The notes: generated from the sequence alone by a model not told the origin. Shown: positions 7,520-16,475, counted from the first letter of the stretch. The stretch is 52,724 nucleotides of DNA from Flavobacteriaceae bacterium (GCA_013001285.1 JABDMU010000001.1:1-52724); one strand, 5' to 3'. Numbers and translations: made by a program.

Positions 7520-8602
7520 TTAATTATCGTTATCTTTTTTTGCTTCAGTACTATCAGTCTTTTTCTTTCCTTCTAACTTCTCTTTCCTCGCCTTTTCTCT
7601 GGCCTCAATAATTTTTTTCTTTTTATCTTCTAAAGCCTTTTTACGAGCTTCTCTGTCACTCAATTTTTTTGAGGCTTTTTCTTTGGCTTTATCTACAGCC
7701 GATTTTGTTTTATCATCTACTTTCTTAGCGGCCGTACTGTCAGTTTTTTTAGTGCCTTCTTTAATTGGCTCAGCTGTTTTTCCAGCTTCTGAATCTTTTT
7801 CTCTTTCCTTTAATTTTTCCTCTCTAGCCTTGGCTCTGTCTTCGAGGATCTTTTGACGTTTTGCTTCAATTTCTCTCTTTTTAGCTTCTCTAGCCTCGGT
7901 TTGAGCTTTACGCTTTTCTTCAATTTCTAGCTGTCTTGCCATTTTCTTATCTTCCAGAGCCTGTGCTCTTGCATCCTTTTCTGGGTTGACTTCTGGAATG
8001 ATTTCCTCTTTTTCAGCTGCCTTACGTTCTTGTTTTGTTGTTGCTTGTCTTCTTTTTGAAGAACGTGTAATAGAACGTAGTACCTGTTCGCTTATGTCGA
8101 AGCGCTCAGCAGAATACAACATGGTCAAATCTGCTGATTTATCAAAAACAAAATCGTAATTCTTATTGGCGGCAATTTCTTGTACAGCCGAAAAGATTTG
8201 ATCTTGCACTGGTTGCATCAATTGTTTCTTCTGAATGATAAGATCACCATTTGGTCCGAAACGTTTTTGCTGATAGTCAAGGACTTCGTTTTGCTCAATA
8301 TCAATTTCTTCTTGTCTTTCTTCAATAAGTTCTTTGGTTAATAAGACACTTTCGTTGTTCAGTTGTTCCTTTTTGGTCTCAATTTGAGTTAGGCGTTGTT
8401 CAATTTCATTTTTCCATTTCATTACCTTGGCATCGAGTTGAGCCGTTGCATCTTGATATTCCGGAACATTTTCTAAAATATATTCAGTATCTATATAGCC
8501 AATTCTTATACTCCTTTGTGCAAAAGAAGAATATGTTAAGAAGGACGTTAAAGCCAGTAAAAAAAGAACTTTAGTTTTCATCCGTTTATGTTTTAAATTC
8601 AT
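7520..8602 (-). CDS. OmpH/Skp family protein with long Lys/Glu-rich tail
   Basis: This 360-residue paralogue of the next gene has a signal peptide and an Skp-like domain (about residues 30-185; IRIGYIDTEYILENVPEYQDA, with ANKNYDFVFDKSADLTMLYS closing the fold). About 170 residues of low-complexity K/E/A/R-rich sequence follow (repeats such as AREAKKREIEAKRQK), ending in acidic and asparagine residues. Ordinary Skp is about 160-170 residues, so the tail doubles the protein and is probably an extended helix or disordered. It sits between bamA and the standard skp, consistent with envelope chaperone function. The start could also be the second Met (8581), which gives a more compact signal peptide. 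Confidence 0.85.
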   Translation of the reverse strand: MNLKHKRMKTKVLFLLALTSFLTYSSFAQRSIRIGYIDTEYILENVPEYQDATAQLDAKVMKWKNEIEQRLTQIETKKEQLNNESVLLTKELIEERQEEIDIEQNEVLDYQQKRFGPNGDLIIQKKQLMQPVQDQIFSAVQEIAANKNYDFVFDKSADLTMLYSAERFDISEQVLRSITRSSKRRQATTKQERKAAEKEEIIPEVNPEKDARAQALEDKKMARQLEIEEKRKAQTEAREAKKREIEAKRQKILEDRAKAREEKLKEREKDSEAGKTAEPIKEGTKKTDSTAAKKVDDKTKSAVDKAKEKASKKLSDREARKKALEDKKKKIIEAREKARKEKLEGKKKTDSTEAKKDNDN

Positions 8603-8753
8603 CGATTTTATCTTAAATTAATGTTGATGACGGACTACTAAAACGATTCCGTCGCAAAGCATTAATATTATTCAAATTAACGAAATATATTCGATAAAAT
8701 TTTAACGCCTGTTATTTAATCGTCACACACTTAATAGAAAATATCGTGCCAAA

Positions 8754-11354
8754 CTAAAATCTTTGACCAATAATAAAGTGTGTTTCCCAACCATTTTTAA
8801 CACTTAAGCCTGGAAGTGGATCGAATCCATGACCAAAATCTATTCCTAACAATCCAAAAGCAGGCATAAAGATCCGTATTCCCAGACCAGCCGACCTTTT
8901 CAGGTCAAACGGATTGTAATCTCTAAAGCTATCATAAGATGCGCCTCCTTCTAAAAAGGCCAGACCGTAGATCTTAGCTTGAGCGCCCAACGTAATAGGA
9001 TACCTTAATTCTAAAGAGAATTTATTAAATATAGTTCCTCCATCCTGAGAAGATAACGATTGATTTGGATATCCTCTTAATCTAATTGCTTCCCTTCCGT
9101 CAAGGCTATAATTTCCAAGTCCGTCACCTCCTAGGAAGAAACGTTCAAACGGAATCACACCTCTATCATTATTGTAAGCGCCTACAAATCCAAATTCAAT
9201 ATTTGGGGTTAATACTAATTTATCAACAAGAGTAGTGTACCATTCACCTTTGAACTTGATCTTATAAAACTCGAGCCATTTAAATCGTTCTTGATCGATC
9301 TCACCAATTCTTTCTGATGCTGCCGTATCTGTTGGGTCATCTGCAAGATCTTCAAATAGTTGCTCTCGTTCTTCTTTCAATGCTTTATAGTCTACATTAT
9401 TAAATGTTGAATAAGGCAATGAGAATTTCGCTGTTGCATTAAAATTAGAACCACTTGTAGGATAAATGGGATCAATAGCTGTATTATTTCTTGTTAGACC
9501 CAATGTAAACGATAAGTTATTTGAATAACCATCTCCAAAAGTAAAGAGTCCGGTATTGTAGTTTTTCAGGTTATAGTGCTGGAAACTCACGGCACTTGAA
9601 AACAGAAAGTAGTCATCGGGAATCGTTAATTGCTTTGCAAGTCCTACTGAGATACCTGTAATATTAAACCTTCGATCTTTATCGGCATTACGCGTGATAG
9701 GATCAAATAAAAATTGTTTCGTATGTGATAAAGAAGTAGAAAATTGCACTGGTTTTTTTCCACCTAACCAAGGCTCAATAAATGAGAAACTATAAGTTTG
9801 GAAGAAGCGACTTGCTTGCAACCTTAAGGACAATGTTTGTCCGTCACCCATTGGAATTGGTTTGTAGGCTTCTTTTTTGAAAATGTCTTTAATTGCAAAA
9901 TTATTAAAAGACAAACCTAGTGTGCCAATGAAGCCACCACCACCATAGCCACCTTGTAATTCTATTTGGCTAGAACCACGTTCTACCACGCTGTATTCTA
10001 TATCGACCGTGCCATCGGTTGGACTAGCATTTTTAATATTAGGTGAAATTTGTTGTGCATCGAAGAATCCCATTTGACCAAGTTCACGATATGATCGTAA
10101 CACGTTCGATTTACTATACAACTGACCAGGTCTTGTTCTTAAAACTCTATATACTACATGGTCATTTGTTGTTTCGTTTCCTGTAACCGACACATTATTA
10201 AAATAAGCTGGTTTACCTTCGGTGACTCTAATTTCAAGATCGATGACATTGCCTTCCGCACTAACTTCAACAGGTGTAATGGTAGAAAATAAATACCCCG
10301 AATTTTGGTATAAGTTAGTTATGTCGTCCGCATCCGGATTTTCATTATCCTGAATACGTTTTTCTAATTCAACGCCATTATAGGTGTCACCTTCATTTAT
10401 ACGCAAAACTTGTTTTAATTGAGCATCTGTATAAACTGTATTTCCTAAGAAATTAATTTTTCCAAAAGAATATTTTTCACCTTCTTCCACTTTAATATTT
10501 AAGCTAATGGTATTATCATTATTCTTGATAATAGAGTCAGAAATGATCCTAGCATCTCGATATCCATTTTCTTTATATTTGTCAATGACGCTTACCAGAT
10601 CCTCTTTGTAATCGGCATCAATATATTTTGATCGTTTGAACACACGAATGGGATTTTTCTGCTTCGTGTTTTTCATGGACTTTCTAAGCTTCTTGGCGTT
10701 AACTTTTTCAGCACCTACAAAATTGATCTTTTTGACCTTGATTTTATTGCCCTTATCAATGGTCATTAACATGTTAACACGCTTTTTTTGAATGGTATCT
10801 ACAACTTCAGCAGTTGAAATATTCACTTTTGCATTTAAAAAGCCTTTTTTTCTATACGTGTTTTCAAGGTAATTTTTAGTTGTCGTAATAAGATTTTCAG
10901 TGACCTTTGTTCCAGGTTGAAGCTTATTTTCTTTTATGATTTCTGGGACTTTCTTCTCTTTTACACCTTTAACAATGACTTCTTTTAATTCTGGCAGATC
11001 GACGAGTTCGATATCGAGATAAACGGTATCGCCTTCATACTTGGTAACGTAGATGTCAATACTGCTAAAGAGATTCGAACTCCATAATTTCTTTATGGCT
11101 GAACTAATTTTTTCACCAGGGATGGCAATTTCATCACCTTTTCGTAATCCTGAAAACGTGATCACTGTATTTGAGCTGAAACTTGTATTTCCAGAAACAA
11201 TAATATCGCCAATGGTGTATTTTTTTACAACTGGTGCTGCTGCGTCCTGTGCGTTGACAGACGGACCAAAAGACAATAAAATTAAAAGTATGAATCGGGT
11301 AATATATGTTCTCAATGGATTATTCTTAGCTAAGTTGTTCACTCGTTTTTCCAA
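8754..11354 (-). CDS. bamA: Outer membrane protein assembly factor BamA
   Basis: BamA is the core of the beta-barrel assembly machine. The protein has up to 866 residues, with a signal peptide and a run of POTRA domains (about 45-470; YTIGDIIVSGNTSFSS, INFLGNTVYTDAQLKQVL, VSVTGNETTNDHVVYRVL). A 16-strand barrel follows, with the family signatures FFLGGDGLGNYSLDG and LRGYPNQSL. It ends in FIIGQRF with the usual terminal aromatic. There is no ATG before the signal peptide. Possible starts are TTG (11354), GTG (11342), both inside the 3' end of uppS, or TTG (11315), 10 bases after the uppS stop, which gives the neatest signal peptide (RTYITRFILLILL). Co-transcription with uppS and skp genes is clear. 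Confidence 0.95.
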   Translation of the reverse strand: MEKRVNNLAKNNPLRTYITRFILLILLSFGPSVNAQDAAAPVVKKYTIGDIIVSGNTSFSSNTVITFSGLRKGDEIAIPGEKISSAIKKLWSSNLFSSIDIYVTKYEGDTVYLDIELVDLPELKEVIVKGVKEKKVPEIIKENKLQPGTKVTENLITTTKNYLENTYRKKGFLNAKVNISTAEVVDTIQKKRVNMLMTIDKGNKIKVKKINFVGAEKVNAKKLRKSMKNTKQKNPIRVFKRSKYIDADYKEDLVSVIDKYKENGYRDARIISDSIIKNNDNTISLNIKVEEGEKYSFGKINFLGNTVYTDAQLKQVLRINEGDTYNGVELEKRIQDNENPDADDITNLYQNSGYLFSTITPVEVSAEGNVIDLEIRVTEGKPAYFNNVSVTGNETTNDHVVYRVLRTRPGQLYSKSNVLRSYRELGQMGFFDAQQISPNIKNASPTDGTVDIEYSVVERGSSQIELQGGYGGGGFIGTLGLSFNNFAIKDIFKKEAYKPIPMGDGQTLSLRLQASRFFQTYSFSFIEPWLGGKKPVQFSTSLSHTKQFLFDPITRNADKDRRFNITGISVGLAKQLTIPDDYFLFSSAVSFQHYNLKNYNTGLFTFGDGYSNNLSFTLGLTRNNTAIDPIYPTSGSNFNATAKFSLPYSTFNNVDYKALKEEREQLFEDLADDPTDTAASERIGEIDQERFKWLEFYKIKFKGEWYTTLVDKLVLTPNIEFGFVGAYNNDRGVIPFERFFLGGDGLGNYSLDGREAIRLRGYPNQSLSSQDGGTIFNKFSLELRYPITLGAQAKIYGLAFLEGGASYDSFRDYNPFDLKRSAGLGIRIFMPAFGLLGIDFGHGFDPLPGLSVKNGWETHFIIGQRF

Positions 11355-12066
11355 ACCGTCTTTCTCTATTTTGATAATTCAATATGGCTATGTACAGATC
11401 TTCTTTTGAAAAATCTGGCCAAAGCACTTCTGTGAAATATAATTCTGCATAGGCAATTTGCCATAAAAGGAAATTGCTTATTCGCTGTTCACCACTCGTT
11501 CTAATTAATAAATCTACGTCTGGTAAATTTCGCGTGTAAAGATGCTGATTTATTATGTATTCATCAATATTTTCGGGCGAAATTATATTATTTTTAACTT
11601 TATCACAAATGTCCTTTAAAGCATCGGTTATTTCAAGTCTAGAACCATAACTTAAAGCAAGGGTTAAGGTCATTCTTTTATTGGTTTTGGTCTTATCGAT
11701 AACATCTTGCAATTCTTTATGAACCTTTGAAGGTAAAGCTTGTAAATTTCCAATGGCATTAAGCTTGATGTTATTGTCTTGAAGTGTTTTGATCTCTTTC
11801 TTTAAAGAAGAAATCAAAAGACGCATTAAGGTTTGTACTTCAAGTTTTGGTCTATTCCAGTTTTCGGTAGAGAAAGCATAAAGGGTGAGGTGTTGAACAC
11901 CTAATTCGGCGCAGGCTTCAGTAACTGCTTTCACCGATTTGGTACCGCTTTCATGCCCAAAAGCGCGTAATCTTCCTTTTTGTTTGGCCCAACGCCCATT
12001 ACCATCCATGATAATGGCGATATGTTTTGGTAATTGATCTTTATGAATTTGGTCTTTTAATTCCAT
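11326..12066 (-). CDS. uppS: Isoprenyl transferase (undecaprenyl diphosphate synthase)
   Basis: This 246-residue cis-prenyltransferase makes undecaprenyl diphosphate, the lipid carrier for peptidoglycan and surface polysaccharides, from FPP and IPP. Conserved features are IAIIMDGNGRWA with catalytic Asp21, YAFSTENWNRP, and RTSGEQRISNFLLWQ near the C-terminus. The ATG follows the stop of the PorG-like gene with no gap. Its 3' end overlaps the longest bamA frame by 29 bp, suggesting translational coupling along the operon. Length is normal. Confidence 0.96.
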   Translation of the reverse strand: MELKDQIHKDQLPKHIAIIMDGNGRWAKQKGRLRAFGHESGTKSVKAVTEACAELGVQHLTLYAFSTENWNRPKLEVQTLMRLLISSLKKEIKTLQDNNIKLNAIGNLQALPSKVHKELQDVIDKTKTNKRMTLTLALSYGSRLEITDALKDICDKVKNNIISPENIDEYIINQHLYTRNLPDVDLLIRTSGEQRISNFLLWQIAYAELYFTEVLWPDFSKEDLYIAILNYQNRERRFGKTSEQLS

Positions 12067-12756
12067 TTAAAAATTACAGTAACAAGGTCGTCGTCCAAAG
12101 GTATAAGTTAATGTAATTCCGGTAAAAACGTACCAGTCATTATTATTGATGTTTCCAAATTTATAAACTTCAAGTTCGGGAGAATCGGGATAACTGCCAT
12201 CAATTTCGTCAGTAAAGGTAAAGCGTGCTCCAATTTCTCCAGCTAGAATTAAATGATCAGATATCGAAGCTTTAAGGCCTAAAACCATTGGAATACCATA
12301 TGCCCAGCTCGAGGCGTTCTCTGAGGTTTGGATACCATTTCTAAAATAATAATTGTCATGATGTGCTACCGAAATCCCAGAATAAAGGTATGGAGTTGCT
12401 ATAAATCCAGACTGATGCAGGTTAAAATCGATGAAAGTGAATTCCATTCCAGCAGAAAACTCGAAAAAACTATTATTTGTATAGGTATAATCACGTTCAA
12501 CACGTCTAGGATCATCCGATTTTGAATCTAAAGCCTCCAAACTGCTATAAATAGCTGAAATACGCCATGAATGACGAGGACTTCTGTTCCATTTCAGGAT
12601 ACCACCAAATGCTGGTTGGTTTGGTGCAATATATTTTGTAGAACCTACGTCACCAATAATATTGCTGCCACCAAAAAACACCCCAACCTCATAGATTTGG
12701 GCAAAACTAAGTTGACAACATAAAACAGTCATTATTACAACGATCAAATTCCTCAT
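12067..12756 (-). CDS. porG: DUF6089 family outer-membrane protein, PorG-like T9SS component
   Basis: The 229-residue protein has a signal peptide (about 1-20, ending LSFAQ). It opens IYEVGVFFGGSNIIGDVG and continues as an eight-stranded-type beta-barrel, ending TYTFGRRPCYCNF. This is the DUF6089 family. In Porphyromonas gingivalis the T9SS outer-membrane protein PorG, which binds the PorK/PorN ring, is from memory encoded just upstream of uppS, bamA and two ompH genes, the same order as here. Family plus synteny make PorG the best assignment, though barrels are poorly conserved and a structure or T9SS test would settle it. It heads the operon, with a TATATTTG box 17 bases upstream. Confidence 0.75.
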   Translation of the reverse strand: MRNLIVVIMTVLCCQLSFAQIYEVGVFFGGSNIIGDVGSTKYIAPNQPAFGGILKWNRSPRHSWRISAIYSSLEALDSKSDDPRRVERDYTYTNNSFFEFSAGMEFTFIDFNLHQSGFIATPYLYSGISVAHHDNYYFRNGIQTSENASSWAYGIPMVLGLKASISDHLILAGEIGARFTFTDEIDGSYPDSPELEVYKFGNINNNDWYVFTGITLTYTFGRRPCYCNF

Positions 12757-12773
12757 AAATTCTCAAAAGTTCG

Positions 12774-12781
12774 CAAATATA
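12774..12781 (-). promoter_or_regulatory. -7 box for the porG-uppS-bamA-skp operon
   Basis: The minus strand reads TATATTTG, an exact TAnnTTTG match, 17 bases before the start of the DUF6089/PorG-like gene. No clear TTG is found at the -33 position, so support comes from the -7 box and from position only. Confidence 0.5.
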
Positions 12782-12908
12782 ATAAATAAGCTGAGCCTAT
12801 TATAATTTGGGTTATAGTATTACAGAAAACACCTTTTGAGTTCTTTTATTGTTTATTTCAAGGGATGTACACATAAATTGGATAAAATGAATCCCTTTTA
12901 AAGTAAGG

Positions 12909-13787
12909 TTAATTTCTTTTATCCTCACCCCAAAGCAGTTTTTTTCTAAGCGTATCAAGAAAACTCTCTGAATTCAATTCGATCATTTTAATTGAAAATG
13001 CCGCCTTTTTAATGATGACAGTTGTTTCATTATCCAATGTTTCAATTCGAGAATCTAAGGATACTAAAAACTTATTTTCACGACCACTTACTCTTAATTT
13101 AATTTCGGTTGACCCAGAAATCACCAAAGGCCTTGCACTCAAATTATGAGGTGCGATAGGCGTTAAAATGAAATTATCAGCTTCAGGCATGATCACGGGC
13201 CCACCACAACTCAATGAATATCCTGTTGATCCTGTTGGCGTAGAAATGATGAGGCCATCGGCCCAATAGGAAGTTAGGTATTCATCATTTAGTGTTGTTT
13301 CAACCGTAATCATTGAAGTTGTATTTCTTCTGCTAATGGCAATTTCGTTCAAGGCGAAGTTCAACTCCAGTTTCTGCTCAGGTTTCGGCCTGGTCTCAAT
13401 AGTTAACAAACTGCGCTCTGAAATGTGATATTTACCTTCCAGAACCTCATTCATGGCATTTTTAATATTATCTTTTTGTATGGTTGCCAGAAAGCCTAAT
13501 CTGCCTGTATTGATCCCAACAATCGGAATTTTATGATCTTGTACAAAAGTAATAGCCCTTAAAATCGTACCATCACCTCCTATACTTACTAATAGGTCAT
13601 AAGAATTATCTAATTGGGAAAATGTGTCATAAATAGGATCCTTTAGAACTTTTTCGGCGAGTAGCTCCTTGTAAAACTGAGATTCAAAATATATATCAGA
13701 ATTCGCATCTTGAATCACTTTTAACAACTCCTGTATATAGGTATCAGAGTTTTTCTGATAAGATTGTCCGTAAATCGCTATTTTCAT
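12909..13787 (-). CDS. nadK: NAD kinase
   Basis: The 292-residue enzyme phosphorylates NAD to NADP. Diagnostic motifs are SIGGDGTILRA (GGDG at 70-73, with the catalytic Asp), GINTGRLGFL (near 91-100) and the glycine-rich WADGLIISTPTGSTGYSLSCGGPV. It follows the CBS protein gene by 3 bp and is clearly in the same operon. A weak inverted repeat (AAGGGAT at 12860, ATCCCTT at 12891) lies past its stop codon but lacks a T-run, so transcripts may continue into the PorG-like gene. Confidence 0.96.
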   Translation of the reverse strand: MKIAIYGQSYQKNSDTYIQELLKVIQDANSDIYFESQFYKELLAEKVLKDPIYDTFSQLDNSYDLLVSIGGDGTILRAITFVQDHKIPIVGINTGRLGFLATIQKDNIKNAMNEVLEGKYHISERSLLTIETRPKPEQKLELNFALNEIAISRRNTTSMITVETTLNDEYLTSYWADGLIISTPTGSTGYSLSCGGPVIMPEADNFILTPIAPHNLSARPLVISGSTEIKLRVSGRENKFLVSLDSRIETLDNETTVIIKKAAFSIKMIELNSESFLDTLRKKLLWGEDKRN

Positions 13788-13790
13788 GAT

Positions 13791-14447
13791 CTACAGATTT
13801 AAGTATTTATTTAAATAATCAGAGCGATCTTTTAAATTTTTAAGAAACACATCTTCTTGATGACCAGATATAATATTATAGCCATAGCGTCTAAAGGCCT
13901 GAATAATTTCATTCATTCCTGTGTTATTTATCTTAATTGTAAGCTGAACAACATCATTTTCAATCTTCGATACAAAAGCACCAAGCATTTTCGCATTATT
14001 CGTTTCAACAATCTGACTTGCCTCACTAAATGAATAGTCATTATACCCTTTTTCAACAATTAATATGCCACCGGGTTCAGAGAAGAACGGCGTATCATTA
14101 AACAATGAAATGATATCATTAAGTTCATAATAACCGAGATAGTTGTTTTTGTCATCTAGCACTGGCATGATATTGCTGTCATTCTGTGCAAAAGCTTCCA
14201 AAACATCCAGCCAAATATTATGACGCCATACATGAAACCCTTCTGCTGCATACACATACTGGTCTAAGGTTTTGTCTGAATCAAAACAATGGACATCTGT
14301 TTCTGAGAGACAACCTATATAAACCCCATCCTTTTCAATAGGAATATGCGAATATGTCAATTGACTAAACAGCTCCTGAGCCTGTTTTACTTTGCTTTTT
14401 ATTGCAATTGGCCTTATATCATTTATTATGTATTCGCTTAATGGCAT
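13791..14447 (-). CDS. CBS domain protein with C-terminal ACT-like region (AcuB-like)
   Basis: The 218-residue cytoplasmic protein has two CBS motifs (about 1-60 and 70-128; QELFSQLTYSHIPIEKDG, NDSNIMPVLDDKNNYLGYY). An ACT-like beta-alpha segment follows (about 135-205; GGILIVEKGYNDYSFSEAS, IQAFRRYGYNII). The same order is found in AcuB-type regulators. CBS pairs usually bind adenine nucleotides. Because nadK begins 3 bp downstream, a nucleotide-sensing link to NAD kinase is a reasonable inference but unproven. No catalytic domain is present. The start is divergent from pdxJ, with about 87 bp between. Confidence 0.82.
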   Translation of the reverse strand: MPLSEYIINDIRPIAIKSKVKQAQELFSQLTYSHIPIEKDGVYIGCLSETDVHCFDSDKTLDQYVYAAEGFHVWRHNIWLDVLEAFAQNDSNIMPVLDDKNNYLGYYELNDIISLFNDTPFFSEPGGILIVEKGYNDYSFSEASQIVETNNAKMLGAFVSKIENDVVQLTIKINNTGMNEIIQAFRRYGYNIISGHQEDVFLKNLKDRSDYLNKYLNL

Positions 14448-14508
14448 AGATGCATTTTTTCCTATGCAAATTAATTAAAAATAAGTACAAATAGCGTATC
14501 ATACTTTG

Positions 14509-14516
14509 TATTTTTG
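14509..14516 (+). promoter_or_regulatory. Candidate -7 box for pdxJ
   Basis: TATTTTTG matches the TAnnTTTG consensus exactly, 18 bases before the pdxJ ATG (14535), in the divergent gap with the CBS gene. A convincing -33 TTG is not visible. Confidence 0.45.
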
Positions 14517-14534
14517 CGTTTTAAATTGAATTGA

Positions 14535-15248
14535 ATGACCAAACTAAGTGTGAATATTAATAAGGTAGCAACCTTAAGAAATTCGAGAGGTGGGAACACA
14601 CCAAATGTTGTGCAATTTGCAAAAGATATTCAGCGTTTTGGTGCTCAAGGCGTGACCATTCACCCTAGACCAGACGAGCGTCATATAAAATATCAGGATG
14701 CATTTGATTTGAAACCAGTGGTTTATACGGAGTATAATATTGAAGGAAATCCCATTCCAAAATTTATAGATATGGTGCTGAAGATAAAACCTACTCAAGT
14801 GACTTTGGTCCCTGATGCAGTGGATGCCTTAACTTCAAACGCTGGATGGGATACGATCAAACATAAAGATTTTTTAAAGGAAGTTATTCAGGAATTCAAA
14901 AGCAATAAGATAAGAACATCAATTTTTTTAGATCCTGTTGTGAAACAAGTTGAAGGCGCCAAGGCAACAGGAGCAGACCGAATAGAATTGTATACCGAAG
15001 CGTATGCGCATGCCTATAGCTTAGGAGATAAATCAGCAATAAATCCTTTTATTGAAGCTGCTGAGCTAGCAAATTTAATTGACTTAGGTATAAATGCAGG
15101 ACACGATCTTTCATTAGATAACATTCAATTTTTTAAAGAACAGATACCCAATTTACTAGAAGTATCTATTGGGCACGCCTTGATTTCAGAAAGCCTTTAT
15201 TTAGGTATTGAGAATGTGATTAATATGTATTTAAACAAATTAAAATAA
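14535..15248 (+). CDS. pdxJ: Pyridoxine 5'-phosphate synthase
   Basis: The 237-residue TIM-barrel enzyme condenses 1-deoxyxylulose 5-phosphate with 3-amino-2-oxopropyl phosphate to form pyridoxine 5'-phosphate, the last ring-closing step of DXP-dependent vitamin B6 synthesis. Family signatures are LSVNINKVATLRNSRGG, VTIHPRPDERHI and GINAGHDLSLDNI, with a C-terminal EVSIGHALISESL. The length is typical. Its TAA shares a base with the ATG of the following hydrolase, so the two are co-translated. No other pdx gene is in the window. Confidence 0.97.
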   Translation: MTKLSVNINKVATLRNSRGGNTPNVVQFAKDIQRFGAQGVTIHPRPDERHIKYQDAFDLKPVVYTEYNIEGNPIPKFIDMVLKIKPTQVTLVPDAVDALTSNAGWDTIKHKDFLKEVIQEFKSNKIRTSIFLDPVVKQVEGAKATGADRIELYTEAYAHAYSLGDKSAINPFIEAAELANLIDLGINAGHDLSLDNIQFFKEQIPNLLEVSIGHALISESLYLGIENVINMYLNKLK

Positions 15249-16012
15249 TGTTACTGCATTCAAATATTTTGGGATCCGGACGCCCTTTGATCATTCTTCA
15301 TGGATTTTTAGGGATGAGCGATAATTGGAAGACCTTAGGGAAACGCTTTGCAGAACACAATTTTGAAGTGCATCTCATTGATCAGCGCAATCACGGACGT
15401 AGTTATCATGATGACACTTTCAATTATGAAGTGATGTCAGCAGATCTTGAGGCTTATGTCAAACACCATCAATTAGAAGCATCTATTGTTCTCGGTCATT
15501 CTATGGGAGGGAAAACTGCGATGCTTTTTGCATGTCTAAATCCTGATTTAGTGTCTAAGTTGATCGTTGCTGATATTGCACCGCGATTTTATCCAACACA
15601 TCATGAGGCTATTTTAGAAGGTCTTTCAAGTCTTGATTTCGATGAAATAGGTTCAAGATCAGAGGCAGATGATTTCCTAGCGAATTATGTCAGCGATTTT
15701 GGCACCAGGCAGTTTTTATTAAAGAACCTTTATTGGATTGAAAAAGGGAAATTAGGTCTTCGGATAAATTTAAAAATATTAAAAGCACAAGTAGAAGAAG
15801 TTGGTGAAGCCTTACCAAAACATCTTGTTTTTCATAAAGAAAGCTTATTTTTAAGAGGGGATCGTTCTGAATATATTTCAGCAAATGATGAACCTCTAAT
15901 TCGGTTACAATTTCCAAATTCTAAAATTGAAACAATAGAAAAAGCAGGGCATTGGCTACATGCTGAAAACCCACAGGCATTTTTTGAAGAAGTCCTTAAG
16001 TTTATCGATTAA
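15248..16012 (+). CDS. Alpha/beta hydrolase (YbfF-like esterase)
   Basis: The 254-residue hydrolase has the oxyanion-hole segment LHGFLGMSDNW (18-28), DQRNHGRS (45-52), the nucleophile elbow GHSMGG with Ser85, and a C-terminal GHWLHAENP histidine. This combination resembles YbfF-type esterases and menaquinone-pathway hydrolases. The substrate is not identifiable. The ATG overlaps the pdxJ stop by one base, a conserved-looking arrangement but without an obvious biochemical link. Confidence 0.88.
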   Translation: MLLHSNILGSGRPLIILHGFLGMSDNWKTLGKRFAEHNFEVHLIDQRNHGRSYHDDTFNYEVMSADLEAYVKHHQLEASIVLGHSMGGKTAMLFACLNPDLVSKLIVADIAPRFYPTHHEAILEGLSSLDFDEIGSRSEADDFLANYVSDFGTRQFLLKNLYWIEKGKLGLRINLKILKAQVEEVGEALPKHLVFHKESLFLRGDRSEYISANDEPLIRLQFPNSKIETIEKAGHWLHAENPQAFFEEVLKFID

Positions 16013-16046
16013 ATAATTCTTATTTTAGTCACTAAAATTAATCAAA

Positions 16047-16397
16047 ATGAATCTAATTATTAAACTTGTTCTGAGTGCAGTAGCTATTATAATCTTAGGT
16101 AAATTATTACCAGGAGTTACTGTAAGTCCGCCCTATACTACGGCGCTTTTAATTGCTGTTGTTCTTGCCATACTAAACGCTTTGGTCAAGCCTATATTGG
16201 TGATCTTAACACTTCCTATTACTATTGTTACGCTTGGACTTTTCTTATTGGTCATCAATGCTTTGATCATATTGCTGGCCGACAAATTAATCGATGGATT
16301 TGCTGTGAGCAGCATATGGACGGCCATTTTATTCAGCATTCTTTTGTCCATATTGCAGTCAATATTACATTCGTTGATAAAAGAAGATAAAAAATAG
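16047..16397 (+). CDS. Phage-holin-family (DUF360-like) small membrane protein
   Basis: The 116-residue protein consists almost entirely of four hydrophobic helices (about 1-20, 31-52, 55-80 and 90-110), with LPGVTVSPPYTTALLIAVVL and a conserved NALVKPILVILTLPITI loop. Despite the family name this is a widespread bacterial inner-membrane protein, and no phage genes are near. Its function is unknown. It follows the hydrolase by 34 bp and is probably in the same transcript. A separate promoter for tig begins just after it. Confidence 0.82.
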   Translation: MNLIIKLVLSAVAIIILGKLLPGVTVSPPYTTALLIAVVLAILNALVKPILVILTLPITIVTLGLFLLVINALIILLADKLIDGFAVSSIWTAILFSILLSILQSILHSLIKEDKK

Positions 16398-16421
16398 CGT
16401 AAATAAGTAGGTCGATAAAAC

Positions 16422-16452
16422 TTTGATGAGTTCTAAAAAAGTTGTAATTTTG
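16422..16452 (+). promoter_or_regulatory. Promoter of tig
   Basis: TTTG at 16422-16425 and TAATTTTG at 16445-16452 are separated by 19 bases, a very good match to the Bacteroidota housekeeping promoter. Transcription would start about 15-20 bases before the tig ATG at 16476. This is the best promoter in the window. Confidence 0.75.
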
Positions 16453-16475
16453 CCACCCAATTTTTAGATGATATA

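Noticed and set aside
12860-12897. Inverted repeat AAGGGAT/ATCCCTT after nadK as a terminator
   Set aside because: The loop is 24 bases long and no T-run follows, so termination is doubtful.
16047-16397. 'Phage holin family' protein as a sign of prophage
   Set aside because: No integrase, structural phage gene or att site is nearby, and the family is common in non-phage chromosomes.
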